DNA of 64,000 nucleotides from Lachnospiraceae bacterium UBA7093. GTDB lineage: Bacteria; Bacillota; Clostridia; Lachnospirales; Lachnospiraceae. The notes beneath the pieces were generated by a model. The model worked only from the letters and a program-made list of their open reading frames with translations. It was not told where the DNA came from and made no database searches. This document shows positions 7,674 to 16,686 of this stretch, one piece after another; within the stretch, counting starts at the first letter, position 1, and each line of letters begins with the position of its first letter. The position numbers were made by a program, and so were the translations under genes. The stretch spans positions 1-64,000 of the forward strand of contig DKYT01000049.1 in assembly GCA_002492465.1 (NCBI GenBank). Reading direction: 5' to 3'.

Positions 7674-9905
7674 CTACATTAATTTTTTATCAATTAACGC
7701 CTTTATTTTGCTGGAACTGGTGCTCTCTGTATAAGGGAAGAATACCATCGTAGAGCCGTTTTGCTCCAAAAATTCCTTGTTGTTTATCCATGAGGGATTG
7801 TTTATGTAATCGCTTCCTGAAAACTGACAGTCAAAATGATACAGTTTATATGCTTCCTTTGTATCGTTATATTGCAGCGGAATTTCAACCGCTTCATCCA
7901 CATAACGACAAGAACGCACCATCTCTATTCTTTCCTCAAAGGGCACAAAGGGTTCCACTTTCTTTATTTTGCGTACACCTTCATCTGTCACGACCCCCAC
8001 AATCAAATAATCGCACTGTTCTTTGGCGCGCTTAAACATATTCAAATGCCCAATGTGAAACAGGTCGAACACACCGGAAATATATCCCACATGATATTTC
8101 TTTTTCACCGCCTTATCGATACTTTTCGCAGGCTCTCTGCTTTTTCTTCCATAACCTATGTTGGCATCATATATGCTGTATTTATCCACGCCCAAACTTT
8201 CCAACTGCCTTAATACGGATACATAATTTTTAATGCATACAATTACTTTATATTCAGCAGGTTTCAGCTGCCTTAATATTTCCGGAGAGCATATCTTTAC
8301 ACCGCCTATACTTTCTCCCCATTTGCCTTCATTATTATCCACAATAGCATAAACAGGGTAATCCTTTTGGTACAAGGCAAGGAATTTCTTCGAAAAATTC
8401 CCCGAACCAAAAAGAATCAGCTTGCGAGTATCCGCATCCTTGAATATGTCAATAAAAATCTCCCTGTATTCTGCATCCGAGCAATTAATTCTCTGACGGT
8501 TTGAATTTACAGTGTCATCATTCACCCGATGCTTGCTGTAATATCTTAACAGACTCTCCTCATTTAAAAGTTTTGACAAAAATTTATACTCCATCTCCTG
8601 CCAATACTCTATTTTTTCAAGTAAATGATATCTGGCAAACATTTCATCCATAGGAATAATTCTGTTCAACGATGTGTTTCCGCTATAGAATGTAGTGATC
8701 ATTCTCGTTATAATCGCATTGGCGGGATAATCTTCCTGGCAGAATTCCTGATCATAAAACACAAATTCACCGTCTATATAAAAACTGTTTAACGGCACCA
8801 TATCGATATATCCTCTGCGTAAAACAACCCCCTCGCCGTTGCCCGTATCTTCCTTCACGTGCTCTGAGGACTGCAATATCAAATCACGAAAGCGATCCAT
8901 TTCCTGCAAAAATTTATCCTTATCCGTCCGAATCAATCGCTTTAGATAAAGCTGCGCCGCCTCCCCTTGCATGTAGGGCATAACATATGCATCCTTTTCA
9001 ATTCGCGCATCAACCACGGAAATTCCATGAGCAGCCAGATCATTCCCATGCTCCACAAATAACGCCAATCGTTTCCTTCCTTCCGGATATGCCGCTTTTT
9101 TCTCTACCCTTTCCGAATGATGAATGATGGTAAAAAGCGCCCTCTCCCTGCCTCTATCCATAGAACAGGTGACATGATCAACGTCTGACAATGTGCCATC
9201 TATTGTGCATTCTATCAAATATGCATTCGCCATCTGATGAAACATATCATTGTCCACCAAATCCTCGTACAGCAGCCTTTCATTCATAAAAGCAGTATAG
9301 GGATAGTTTAAAAGAGGGATAAGGCGGTTTGCCAGATCTTCGGTGGGAAGAACCCTCTCCGAATAAATAAGCGTCGGATTTCTCAGGTCTGAAAAGACAG
9401 AATAAAAGCAAAACTGCTCAAAGCCTGACGCATTCAACATTCTTCTAATCTCAGCACGATTATAACTTCTTCCCTGGAAGTTATCTTCCATTTTGGTATA
9501 TGCATATCGATATCCTTCTATACTGTCAAAGCATCTGTTCGTATAAGAATCTCTGTCACCGCAAAAATACCGGATTCCCATCCGGTTGTTCATACCAAGC
9601 AGCATAATACCATTGCTTCTGAGAAGCATATGGAATATATCCAAAAAAGACACAGGGACTGTCTGCTTTTCCAAAGCTTCTATACACACTATATAGTCAA
9701 AATATTGGCAATACTCCTGCTGCCAGTCTTCTTCCAACAACATTTCTAACGGCATACATATTGTCTTCAGTTTTTTTTCCACCAGCATATGCGCCAAAGG
9801 AGTATTTTCATCTCCTATATAGAGCACATTGCTTCCCTCTTTAAAATCATACCATTGGAGAAGTCCCTTTTGTATCCCGTTAATCAATTCCTGCGTCTGT
9901 TCCAC
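7674..9905 (-). CDS. Multidomain fusion: methyltransferase-like, Rossmann module, cytidylyltransferase
   Basis: This 743-residue protein has at least three parts. Residues 1-190 resemble a SAM-dependent methyltransferase (NVLYIGDENTPLAHML, FDYIVCIEALE, LLRSNGIMLLGMNNRMG). A middle part to about 480 includes FYIDGEFVFYDQEFC, a D-Q-E-F motif seen in polysaccharide-associated methyltransferase proteins; I cannot name it. Residues about 495-590 are the shared Rossmann module (LILFGSGNFSKKFL, AIVDNNEGKWGESI, KICSPEILRQL). Residues 605-743 are a cytidylyltransferase with the HIGH-type motif FHIGHLNMF and the ending YTESTSSSKI. It probably makes a CDP-activated building block and modifies it. The start is a GTG at 9905 behind GGAGG. 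Confidence 0.82.
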   Translation of the reverse strand: MEQTQELINGIQKGLLQWYDFKEGSNVLYIGDENTPLAHMLVEKKLKTICMPLEMLLEEDWQQEYCQYFDYIVCIEALEKQTVPVSFLDIFHMLLRSNGIMLLGMNNRMGIRYFCGDRDSYTNRCFDSIEGYRYAYTKMEDNFQGRSYNRAEIRRMLNASGFEQFCFYSVFSDLRNPTLIYSERVLPTEDLANRLIPLLNYPYTAFMNERLLYEDLVDNDMFHQMANAYLIECTIDGTLSDVDHVTCSMDRGRERALFTIIHHSERVEKKAAYPEGRKRLALFVEHGNDLAAHGISVVDARIEKDAYVMPYMQGEAAQLYLKRLIRTDKDKFLQEMDRFRDLILQSSEHVKEDTGNGEGVVLRRGYIDMVPLNSFYIDGEFVFYDQEFCQEDYPANAIITRMITTFYSGNTSLNRIIPMDEMFARYHLLEKIEYWQEMEYKFLSKLLNEESLLRYYSKHRVNDDTVNSNRQRINCSDAEYREIFIDIFKDADTRKLILFGSGNFSKKFLALYQKDYPVYAIVDNNEGKWGESIGGVKICSPEILRQLKPAEYKVIVCIKNYVSVLRQLESLGVDKYSIYDANIGYGRKSREPAKSIDKAVKKKYHVGYISGVFDLFHIGHLNMFKRAKEQCDYLIVGVVTDEGVRKIKKVEPFVPFEERIEMVRSCRYVDEAVEIPLQYNDTKEAYKLYHFDCQFSGSDYINNPSWINNKEFLEQNGSTMVFFPYTESTSSSKIKALIDKKLM

Positions 9906-9943
9906 CTTTATCCTCCATCCTCATATGCATACAAGTTTAACGT

Positions 9944-11245
9944 TTATATATTTATTTTTCTTGCCGACGCGGTTATAATATTGGAAAACCGAAGCTTTTT
10001 TAAACATCCCAGCATCGTCTGAAATGCCTCAGAGTCTTCTTTTACTGCCAAGATAACAAGACTTGTATCTTTCTCACCAGCGCAGTCAAAAATTTCACAT
10101 ACTGATTCTCCCTGACATTTCATATTTTTGCCATTACAACTTGTAACCGCAACCTTTATCTTCTGCGCATCCGTTTTTATTCCTTTTACCCTATAAGTAA
10201 TCTGCTCGCCATATGTACCGGCGCCATATATAATAATATTTTCATATCCTGAGATAACTTCCCTTGTTATCTCTCCACCCTGCATCAAAACATCCTCCAC
10301 ATAGGCTAAAGGATTGCTTATAATCGAAAGCTGTTCCTGCGTCATACGGTCATAACACGCTTCATTCTGCTCTTCAAAAAAGATTTTTTCCTGTTCCATT
10401 ACTCTTGCAAATTCCAGTTTCATGGGAAAATCAATTTTTCTCAGAGTGCTTATATACTCCATCATCCGCAAATGGAAACAAATTCGGTATAATTCTTGAT
10501 CTACACCTTCCTGCTCCCTCATAAACCTTCGGATAAAGTCAAACTCATTTTTCATGGCATATACCTTTTGCTTGCTGTGTATAGATGAAAGCATATTATC
10601 CTGCCTGTAGTTATAAAACGCCTTGTCCAAAAACATAACTCGCCGGGACCAGTAAAAGGTTTGAAACCAAAACCCATTGTCCTGATAAGACGCACCTGGC
10701 GTTTCGTTATATCTGATTTTATTCTGAAGGATCAACTCCTTTTTGTATAATGCATCCCATGTAAATTTTTCAAGGAAGTACGAGTCTAATTCCGAATTAG
10801 GGTTAAGAACCCTGTTATACATCCTCCGCTCCCCCGTCATGGCACAATATTGCTTCTCCATTCTGCCGTCTTCCCTATCCCACACGGCAAAGAAGTCTGT
10901 TTTTACAAAGTCCAAATCATACTTGGTAATTGTATCATACAGTATTTGATACATATCACTTTCAATTGTATCATCACTCTCTACAATGCCGATGTAGTTT
11001 CCCCGGGCAAGCTGCATCGCCTCATTCATCGTCTTTCCATAACCGGCATTTTCCTTATGTATAACCTTTATCCGTTTGTCCTTCAACGTATACTCATCCA
11101 AAATTACCCCTGACTGATCCGTGGAGCCGTCATCCATACAGATTACCTCAAAATCTGTAAATGTCTGCGCAAGTATACTGTCAAGACAAGCCCTCAAATA
11201 ATTTTCGACGTTATAAACCGGTACAAGAACCGATATTTTCTCCAT
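9944..11245 (-). CDS. GT2 glycosyltransferase with C-terminal Rossmann module
   Basis: Residues 1-230 are a family 2 GT-A glycosyltransferase: ISVLVPVYNVENYLRAC, MDDGSTDQSG, and a metal-site strand GIVESDDTI where ESDD replaces the more common DxD. A helical region follows, and residues about 338-433 are the Rossmann module (NIIIYGAGTYGEQITYR, then LVILAVKEDSEAF). No transmembrane segment is present, so it works in the cytoplasm on nucleotide sugar donors. The start overlaps nothing but follows the deacetylase gene by only 4 nt. Donor and acceptor are unknown. Confidence 0.85.
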   Translation of the reverse strand: MEKISVLVPVYNVENYLRACLDSILAQTFTDFEVICMDDGSTDQSGVILDEYTLKDKRIKVIHKENAGYGKTMNEAMQLARGNYIGIVESDDTIESDMYQILYDTITKYDLDFVKTDFFAVWDREDGRMEKQYCAMTGERRMYNRVLNPNSELDSYFLEKFTWDALYKKELILQNKIRYNETPGASYQDNGFWFQTFYWSRRVMFLDKAFYNYRQDNMLSSIHSKQKVYAMKNEFDFIRRFMREQEGVDQELYRICFHLRMMEYISTLRKIDFPMKLEFARVMEQEKIFFEEQNEACYDRMTQEQLSIISNPLAYVEDVLMQGGEITREVISGYENIIIYGAGTYGEQITYRVKGIKTDAQKIKVAVTSCNGKNMKCQGESVCEIFDCAGEKDTSLVILAVKEDSEAFQTMLGCLKKLRFSNIITASARKINI

Positions 11246-11249
11246 ACTG

Positions 11250-12134
11250 CTATCCCCTTATTTTACGTGTGTATTCTTCAACTCCAATGCCTATATAGCT
11301 CTTGGAAATTTCATTGAATATAATTTCCAGATGCTCGTATAAAATTTTAATTCCCCCTTCGGTTTTAAAAGTTGGACTCCCCCCCGGCATCAATTCGGAA
11401 GAATGCAGCATGAACATTAAGTAATCACAGTCGGAATCAGCATATTTCTCTATCAAATAAAGCATTTCATCCAGGTTTGTCCGGTTGGGACGCAGCCATA
11501 GAGCTCTCTTCTTTTCTTCCGACCACAAGATCGTTACTGGTATCTCCGTTATCCCTTGTCGGGTTGAAATACCTGATGTCTCATTTGAATAGTTCGGTCC
11601 GGCAAAATGTGGTGTCTGCCCAACGCTTGTAGCCCAATCCACATACGGCGTCACAGAGCAGTCCGCAATATAGCCCAATTCATGCAAAATCCTGAAATAC
11701 TCCTCGTTCATTCCCCATCTTCCCGCACGATGGGTAACGGGTCTTTTACCAAATCTTTTCTCTATCAGATCTGTCATTGTTATCACTTTTTTTCGCATAA
11801 TCTCCGAAGGATACTCTATCAGATAAGGCAGACCAGAATTCTCCCATCTTGGCAGTTCATAATAAGGCGGCGTATTCCAGGCATGCAGATGCATACCAAC
11901 CTCGCATCTCCCTGCGCTTAGATTTTCATTTGCAAAAGCTACAAAGTTCTCATCGTTTACCATTTCCCAATTACAGAACCATGTAGGAATAAAATGATAT
12001 TGATTACACAGATTCTGAAATCTGGGAAGGAAATTTGTATTCTCAGTTTCCAGCGGAGTTCCTTCCCTCCATTCCCACAAATTGTCTCCCTCTGTATCTA
12101 TGGTTATCATAAAATACTTCTTTTTTTGTTCCAT
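11250..12134 (-). CDS. Polysaccharide deacetylase-like protein (NodB-type)
   Basis: The 294-residue protein begins MITIDTEGDNLWEW, the first metal-binding motif of the polysaccharide deacetylase superfamily, and has MHLHAWNTPP near 80 (His-x-His site) and HRAGRWGMN near 137 (Arg motif), in the order seen in WalW-like bacterial homologues. It would hydrolyse an acetyl or other acyl amide on a sugar. It lacks a signal peptide, which argues for action on a cytoplasmic precursor rather than on cell-wall polymer. It sits between a GT4 and a GT2 gene with 19 and 4 nt gaps. It does not carry the Rossmann module. Confidence 0.8.
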   Translation of the reverse strand: MEQKKKYFMITIDTEGDNLWEWREGTPLETENTNFLPRFQNLCNQYHFIPTWFCNWEMVNDENFVAFANENLSAGRCEVGMHLHAWNTPPYYELPRWENSGLPYLIEYPSEIMRKKVITMTDLIEKRFGKRPVTHRAGRWGMNEEYFRILHELGYIADCSVTPYVDWATSVGQTPHFAGPNYSNETSGISTRQGITEIPVTILWSEEKKRALWLRPNRTNLDEMLYLIEKYADSDCDYLMFMLHSSELMPGGSPTFKTEGGIKILYEHLEIIFNEISKSYIGIGVEEYTRKIRG

Positions 12135-12153
12135 AACAGTCTCTCTTCTTTAT

Positions 12154-13764
12154 TTATTGTTTATAGTCGTCAAACACCTCTGCTAATGATATAATTGGAA
12201 GTAAAGTTCTGTCTGACAAATTTTTCTTTATTGCTTCAGCTTCGTGCACCGGCGTAATAATAATACAATCCGCCTCCGGTATCCTTTCTTCCGCCGTAAT
12301 AACAGGAAACCCTCCATATTTATTTATTGCATTTCTATCAATAGCGCATACAATATCGATACCGCTGCCCTTCAGATCCTCCAGTAAATGATTTGCCATT
12401 TTCCCCAAGCCGTAAATGATGATCTTTTTTATTCCCCGGGATATAAAGTACTGCCTTGTGCTGCCACCCTTTTCGTGCAGCGTCATCCACTTTTCCAACA
12501 GCCTGTAGTATGAAACATACATCTGTATATTTGCTATTTCCGGCTTCTGAAAAGACTCTATATTCTTTTCCCTGATCTTTTCAAACCCCTCCTGATCAGC
12601 TTTTCTTATCTGAAAATTTTTAAATATATCGTCAACCCATAGAGAAGCAATCACTTCCGCCGAAAATCTCTGCACCATTTTCACCGCTGCCGCCGCCATT
12701 TGACTCCTTAAGTCATCGTCCTTGAGCAAATGTACGACCTCGCTTGCCAGCATTTCTTCCTCACGTGAAATATCATCTGTCTCTTTCTCCGTAATATAAG
12801 GCGTTATAATTCCGCATTCTCCTATGATAGGAGTCGCAATATCCTTTTTCTCATATGAAATCCCAAGCTCCTCTCTAATTCCCCCCGGGCTGTCGCAAGC
12901 TACCACCGGTACGCCTGCGCTTAACGCCTCCAGAACCGAGCAGGGCATAGCCTCGTACCGGGAAGTCATGACAAAAACCTTCGCCCTTATAAGATAGTCC
13001 CGAACATTCTTTACATTTCCGGGCATCTCCACATCCCCGGTTAAACCAAGTTGTTTCACCAGTATTTCCAGCTTATGTCTTAATTCCCCTTCTCCCAAAA
13101 GAATCAGTTTGCTATCCGGGCACTCCTCTTTTACCAGACGGAAGGCTTTGATCAAATGCCACTGTCTCTTAATGCTGTGCATTCTGCCCACCGCAATAAC
13201 AAGATTCTCCTTAGAAGCATTTTCCTCAACCTGCATCATATGAACCGGGTTGTATACCGTTCTTGTTATGCCATTTTTATCTCCGTAATGCCTTAGCCAG
13301 TCGTTCCTGCAAAACTCTGACGGAAATGTGATAAGATCTGCATACTGGTATAGCTCGCAGAAAGTCTCTTCCGCCCAGAATACGGATTTTTCGTACTTTG
13401 CATATTCAGAATTTACGCTGTGCGTTGTCAGAATAACCTTTTCTTCGCCCCGGGATAAAATGTTGAAATAGTTTGCCAGCTGCATAAAACTGATTGCAAT
13501 ATCAATATGGTATTTCCTTTTCAAATTTTTCAGCTGGTTTACTCTATCCTGCAAGGGGTTAGCGCCTTGTGTTTTATCCACAGAAGACAGCGCAAAGCTG
13601 TAGTCTACAAGGGTTCCTGCATAATCGTATTCGATCTTTATTAATAAATCTGTAAAAAGAAATACAGAAAAGCCTCTCTGGGTAAAAATAAAGCTTAAAT
13701 CGGCGGCGCACCTTTCTGCGCCTCCGCCTTGTAATGTGCCAATTATCAATGCAATGTTCTGCAT
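12154..13764 (-). CDS. GT4 glycosyltransferase with C-terminal Rossmann module
   Basis: The 536-residue protein is a GT-B family 4 glycosyltransferase: ALIIGTLQGGGAERC is the N-terminal acceptor loop, VIAVGRMHSIKRQWHLIKAF the start of the donor domain, and EAMPCSVLEALSAGVPVVA the E-x7-E donor-binding motif. Residues about 428-530 are the shared Rossmann module (KIIIYGLGKMANHLLEDL, CAIDRNAINKYGGFPV, CIIITPVHE). The ATG at 13764 is chosen over an upstream GTG because GGGAGG precedes it. It follows the second Rpn gene after 30 nt, so that gene has inserted without stopping downstream genes. Confidence 0.87.
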   Translation of the reverse strand: MQNIALIIGTLQGGGAERCAADLSFIFTQRGFSVFLFTDLLIKIEYDYAGTLVDYSFALSSVDKTQGANPLQDRVNQLKNLKRKYHIDIAISFMQLANYFNILSRGEEKVILTTHSVNSEYAKYEKSVFWAEETFCELYQYADLITFPSEFCRNDWLRHYGDKNGITRTVYNPVHMMQVEENASKENLVIAVGRMHSIKRQWHLIKAFRLVKEECPDSKLILLGEGELRHKLEILVKQLGLTGDVEMPGNVKNVRDYLIRAKVFVMTSRYEAMPCSVLEALSAGVPVVACDSPGGIREELGISYEKKDIATPIIGECGIITPYITEKETDDISREEEMLASEVVHLLKDDDLRSQMAAAAVKMVQRFSAEVIASLWVDDIFKNFQIRKADQEGFEKIREKNIESFQKPEIANIQMYVSYYRLLEKWMTLHEKGGSTRQYFISRGIKKIIIYGLGKMANHLLEDLKGSGIDIVCAIDRNAINKYGGFPVITAEERIPEADCIIITPVHEAEAIKKNLSDRTLLPIISLAEVFDDYKQ

Positions 13765-13794
13765 ATGACCTCCCACATATTATAATGAATATTG

Positions 13795-14757
13795 TTATCT
13801 CCAAAATTGTCTTAAATATTTTTCCGCTACTCCAGAAGAAATTGACAGCTTCTCCACAAGCCTGTTCATTGTTTCTTCTTTTGTACTTCCAAGCTCCATA
13901 CTTGTCTCTATCAACGCTTTAATTCCCTGCTCGATTCCTTCCATACGCCCTTCTTCTATCAATTCTGTAATTGCTCCACACATATTGACCTTGCCTCCTT
14001 TTTTCCTATATTGCTTTACTTGCATTAGCTCTATAGTCTTTGTATATTCCGCTATCGTATCATAAGTTTCTTCTTCCAATTCCTTATATGCCGGATCATT
14101 CATCACAAGCTCATATAACTTTTCCGGATTTTCCGCATAACGAATACAATCAAAAACCTGTTTTAGATCTGTTCGAAACACATCCGTATTTTCAAATCGG
14201 CGTACTTCACATACATATATTCTATAATTATTTACTTTTTCCTTTAACTCTTCCGGAATATTTGTAAAATCAAGTATATCATACAAGTCCCTGGCTCCGT
14301 CCCAATTATTTCCATAATACAAAACCAACGTAATACATGGATGTAACCTGCTATCCTTTCTGAATCCGGACAAAAACTCTGCCGTCGTAATATCTTTCTG
14401 CTTTTTAACTCTCCGACGAATTATCGCCGCCTGCCTTTCGTATTCCGCCACATCATAGGTCATCGTCCTAAGAGGCATTAAATAGTTCACCTCCTCTTGG
14501 TTTTCAATCCCTACTATCATAAAGTTGACTCCAAAAGCTGCCTTCCTAATGAGATCCCTATAACGTTGTTTCTTCTTTGAGGTACGTTCTTTATTGCCTG
14601 ATGCCCCTAAGAAAAACCCTGTTTGCGAATCCATGTCTGTCAGATCCGACGGAGAAACAATTTCCTTTCCCGCACAAATAAGACCGTTAATTAAGTCTGC
14701 AAATCTTTCGGGTGCATAAAAGTATCCCTTTTTCTGCAAATCTTTTTCCATATTCAT
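13795..14757 (-). CDS. Rpn-family PD-(D/E)XK nuclease (putative transposase), second copy
   Basis: This 320-residue protein is a distant paralogue of the Rpn gene at 4388-5347. The nuclease core is visible: FGVNFMIVGIENQEEVNYLMP near 95-115 holds the E-x-Q signature, followed by the MPLRTMTYDVAEYERQ helix and TLVLYYGNNWDGARDL. The C-terminal tail (IKALIETSMELGSTKEETMNRL) is the helical repeat common in Clostridia copies. Like its sibling it is co-directional with the operon and preceded by a hairpin leader able to mask its ribosome site. The two proteins are clearly divergent, so they arrived separately or long ago. Confidence 0.82.
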   Translation of the reverse strand: MNMEKDLQKKGYFYAPERFADLINGLICAGKEIVSPSDLTDMDSQTGFFLGASGNKERTSKKKQRYRDLIRKAAFGVNFMIVGIENQEEVNYLMPLRTMTYDVAEYERQAAIIRRRVKKQKDITTAEFLSGFRKDSRLHPCITLVLYYGNNWDGARDLYDILDFTNIPEELKEKVNNYRIYVCEVRRFENTDVFRTDLKQVFDCIRYAENPEKLYELVMNDPAYKELEEETYDTIAEYTKTIELMQVKQYRKKGGKVNMCGAITELIEEGRMEGIEQGIKALIETSMELGSTKEETMNRLVEKLSISSGVAEKYLRQFWR

Positions 14758-14886
14758 TTTCTCCTTTGTACAGGAGATCCTCAGAAATCTCCTGCTTCTT
14801 CTATTTTGTGGGTAAAAGCATAGACTTCTGATATTAAAAAAGAATTTTAAGAAGACTGTTGTCTTAGATGATAGAATTTATGCTTT
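14758..14886 (-). promoter_or_regulatory. Structured leader of the second Rpn gene
   Basis: A perfect inverted repeat on the minus strand, CAGGAGAT-N8-ATCTCCTG (14771-14794), lies just before the ribosome site AAGGAGA. Its 3' arm TCTCCT is also complementary to that ribosome site, giving two exclusive pairings. A second pair, TATGCTTT / AAAAGCATA (14879-14886 and 14814-14822), sits outside it, as in the first Rpn leader. Confidence 0.55.
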
Positions 14887-14949
14887 GAAAAAATAGTAAC
14901 ATTTCGTAATAAATTTGACAAGGAATAATTTATTATTCTTTTCTGGTTT

Positions 14950-15435
14950 CTAACCAGTACCAACTTCAAATACAATATCCTCTATGGAAATAATCGGGCA
15001 TTCCACTTTTCCCCTGAGCATTTCTTCGATTTCATCAAAGAAGTCGATTGCAGTTACCACAATGGCGTCTACACCGCCCGGCAGATCATCCGGCGTCACA
15101 ATCTGAATATCCAAACGACTGGAAAGCACTCGTTTGTCAATTCCATATGCCACTTCTATTCCCGTATCCTTTAATTCCCCTAAAAGTGTCTCTCCCACAT
15201 AGCTCATTCCATAAACGGCAATCTTTTTATAACCATTTCTTTCAAAAAAGGAGGACAGATTTTTCCCCTCCTGTTTTACCTTTACCCATTGATTCATCAT
15301 ATGGAACATTGCCGAAAATTTCCCGGATAACTTTTCCGCCTTCTTTCGCTTGTCCCTTTCCGTTTTGCCCATAGCCCCGGCTCCTGCAAGTGCGCCCGCC
15401 AATGCCGAAAGCACCGAAATTGCTCCCTTTTTCAT
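14950..15435 (-). CDS. Stand-alone Rossmann-module protein with hydrophobic N-terminus
   Basis: This 161-residue protein is essentially only the shared module. An N-terminal hydrophobic, alanine- and glycine-rich stretch (residues 5-21, ISVLSALAGALAGAGAM) is followed by a basic helical linker and then, from about 69, KIAVYGMSYVGETLLGEL, VAYGIDKRV, IVTPDDL and AIVVTAIDFF. The module is thus found here without any enzyme attached, which suggests that it has a role of its own (for instance in assembly or binding a common ligand). The start region could anchor it at the membrane, though the stretch is short for a signal peptide. It lies 14 nt downstream of a GT4 gene. Confidence 0.75.
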   Translation of the reverse strand: MKKGAISVLSALAGALAGAGAMGKTERDKRKKAEKLSGKFSAMFHMMNQWVKVKQEGKNLSSFFERNGYKKIAVYGMSYVGETLLGELKDTGIEVAYGIDKRVLSSRLDIQIVTPDDLPGGVDAIVVTAIDFFDEIEEMLRGKVECPIISIEDIVFEVGTG

Positions 15436-15449
15436 TTAAATACTTCTCC

Positions 15450-16631
15450 TTACCTATGTTTGCTGTTTTTGAGTATATGTTCATACAGGTCTACCAGTTT
15501 TCTAACGGCATATTCCGGTCTCAACCTGTCAATCCGCCTTTTGGCCTGCTTTCCCATCTCCCTCTTTTCTCTTTCACTCATCGCCACAGCCATCTGCATT
15601 TTTTCCAGTAAGTCCTGCGAGCTGCCGATCTGGCAGAGCAGTCCATTTTCACCCTGCTTAATTAATTGTTCAAAACTGGCGCCGTCCGTCCCGATTACCA
15701 CTCTTTCAAAATACATTGCTTCAATGCAGGCATTGGAAAGATTCTCCATAAGAGAAGGCAATACCACAAAATCAGCGGCACGAATAACAGGATACAACTG
15801 TTTATGGGGTAACGCATTGGATATGATAATTCTATCCGCATATTTCCCTGCCCTTTTCTGCAGCAGTCGGGTTGAATTTTCGCCGTTTATCCTGCATTCG
15901 TCTCCAATAAACACAAAATAATAATCCGGATTATCCTCTAAAAATTTTTCCAGTATCTCCGCAATAACCAGAATACCCTTTTCTGCATATAGCGTCCCGA
16001 AAAATAATACATATTTTTTCCCCTGCAAATAATAATCATAAAATCCACAATCATATTCCTGCACATCATTTACAAAGGGAGTTTCAATTACTTTTACCTT
16101 TCTGTGGCAATCCTTTCCGAATGCTACGGCATTTTTTTTACATGGCGCAAAGATCCCATTACATCTGTAGGCGGATGCCCTTTCAATCAACGCCATCATC
16201 CTCACCGTCTCCGGAGAATGGGTCTGATAGAATGAAAATGCCGTCTTGGCATAGGAGGATAATCTTAGCACCGCCGGAACCTTCTCATGATAAAGCAATG
16301 CAATTCCATAAAGGGAGGTGAATTGGATAATATCTATATGGATTTTCTGCAACAATTCTGTGATCCTTCGGTTTAAAGCATAGCCTGTCTGTAGTGCACT
16401 CAAAGCATAATTAAGAGGCTGAGATTTGTAATTATGGTATGTTCTGACGTTTACCGTCCAAATCTCTATCCCCCGTTCCGTTCTATGACCGTCCCATCCA
16501 CCCGCTGCCAAAATAACAGGCTTATGTCCTAACTGAATCAGCGATAAGGATACACGATATAGATAATTGGGAAAACCTGTTGTCGGCTGCCCCCGCTTAG
16601 GGTAATCTGTTGATACAAACAGTATGTTCAA
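15450..16631 (-). CDS. GT4 glycosyltransferase
   Basis: A 393-residue GT-B family 4 glycosyltransferase. NILFVSTDYPKRGQPTTGFP forms the acceptor-side loop, YVLFFGTLYAEKGILVIAEIL opens the donor domain, and ENLSNACIEAMYFERVVIG is the E-x7-E motif near 295. No Rossmann module and no membrane segment are present. It starts at an ATG 55 nt after the GT-D fusion gene and is followed 14 nt later by the stand-alone module, so the two could work as a pair. The sugar transferred is unknown. Confidence 0.87.
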   Translation of the reverse strand: MNILFVSTDYPKRGQPTTGFPNYLYRVSLSLIQLGHKPVILAAGGWDGHRTERGIEIWTVNVRTYHNYKSQPLNYALSALQTGYALNRRITELLQKIHIDIIQFTSLYGIALLYHEKVPAVLRLSSYAKTAFSFYQTHSPETVRMMALIERASAYRCNGIFAPCKKNAVAFGKDCHRKVKVIETPFVNDVQEYDCGFYDYYLQGKKYVLFFGTLYAEKGILVIAEILEKFLEDNPDYYFVFIGDECRINGENSTRLLQKRAGKYADRIIISNALPHKQLYPVIRAADFVVLPSLMENLSNACIEAMYFERVVIGTDGASFEQLIKQGENGLLCQIGSSQDLLEKMQMAVAMSEREKREMGKQAKRRIDRLRPEYAVRKLVDLYEHILKNSKHR

Positions 16632-16686
16632 TTTCTTGTCTCCTTATCTGAATTTTTTCCGACTATTTTCCAGCAGTGCCATAGCT

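Noticed and set aside
4388..14757. The two Rpn genes as ends of a composite transposon
   Set aside because: They are in the same direction but strongly diverged in protein sequence, have no flanking target duplications that I can see, and the intervening genes are continuous with the rest of the operon.
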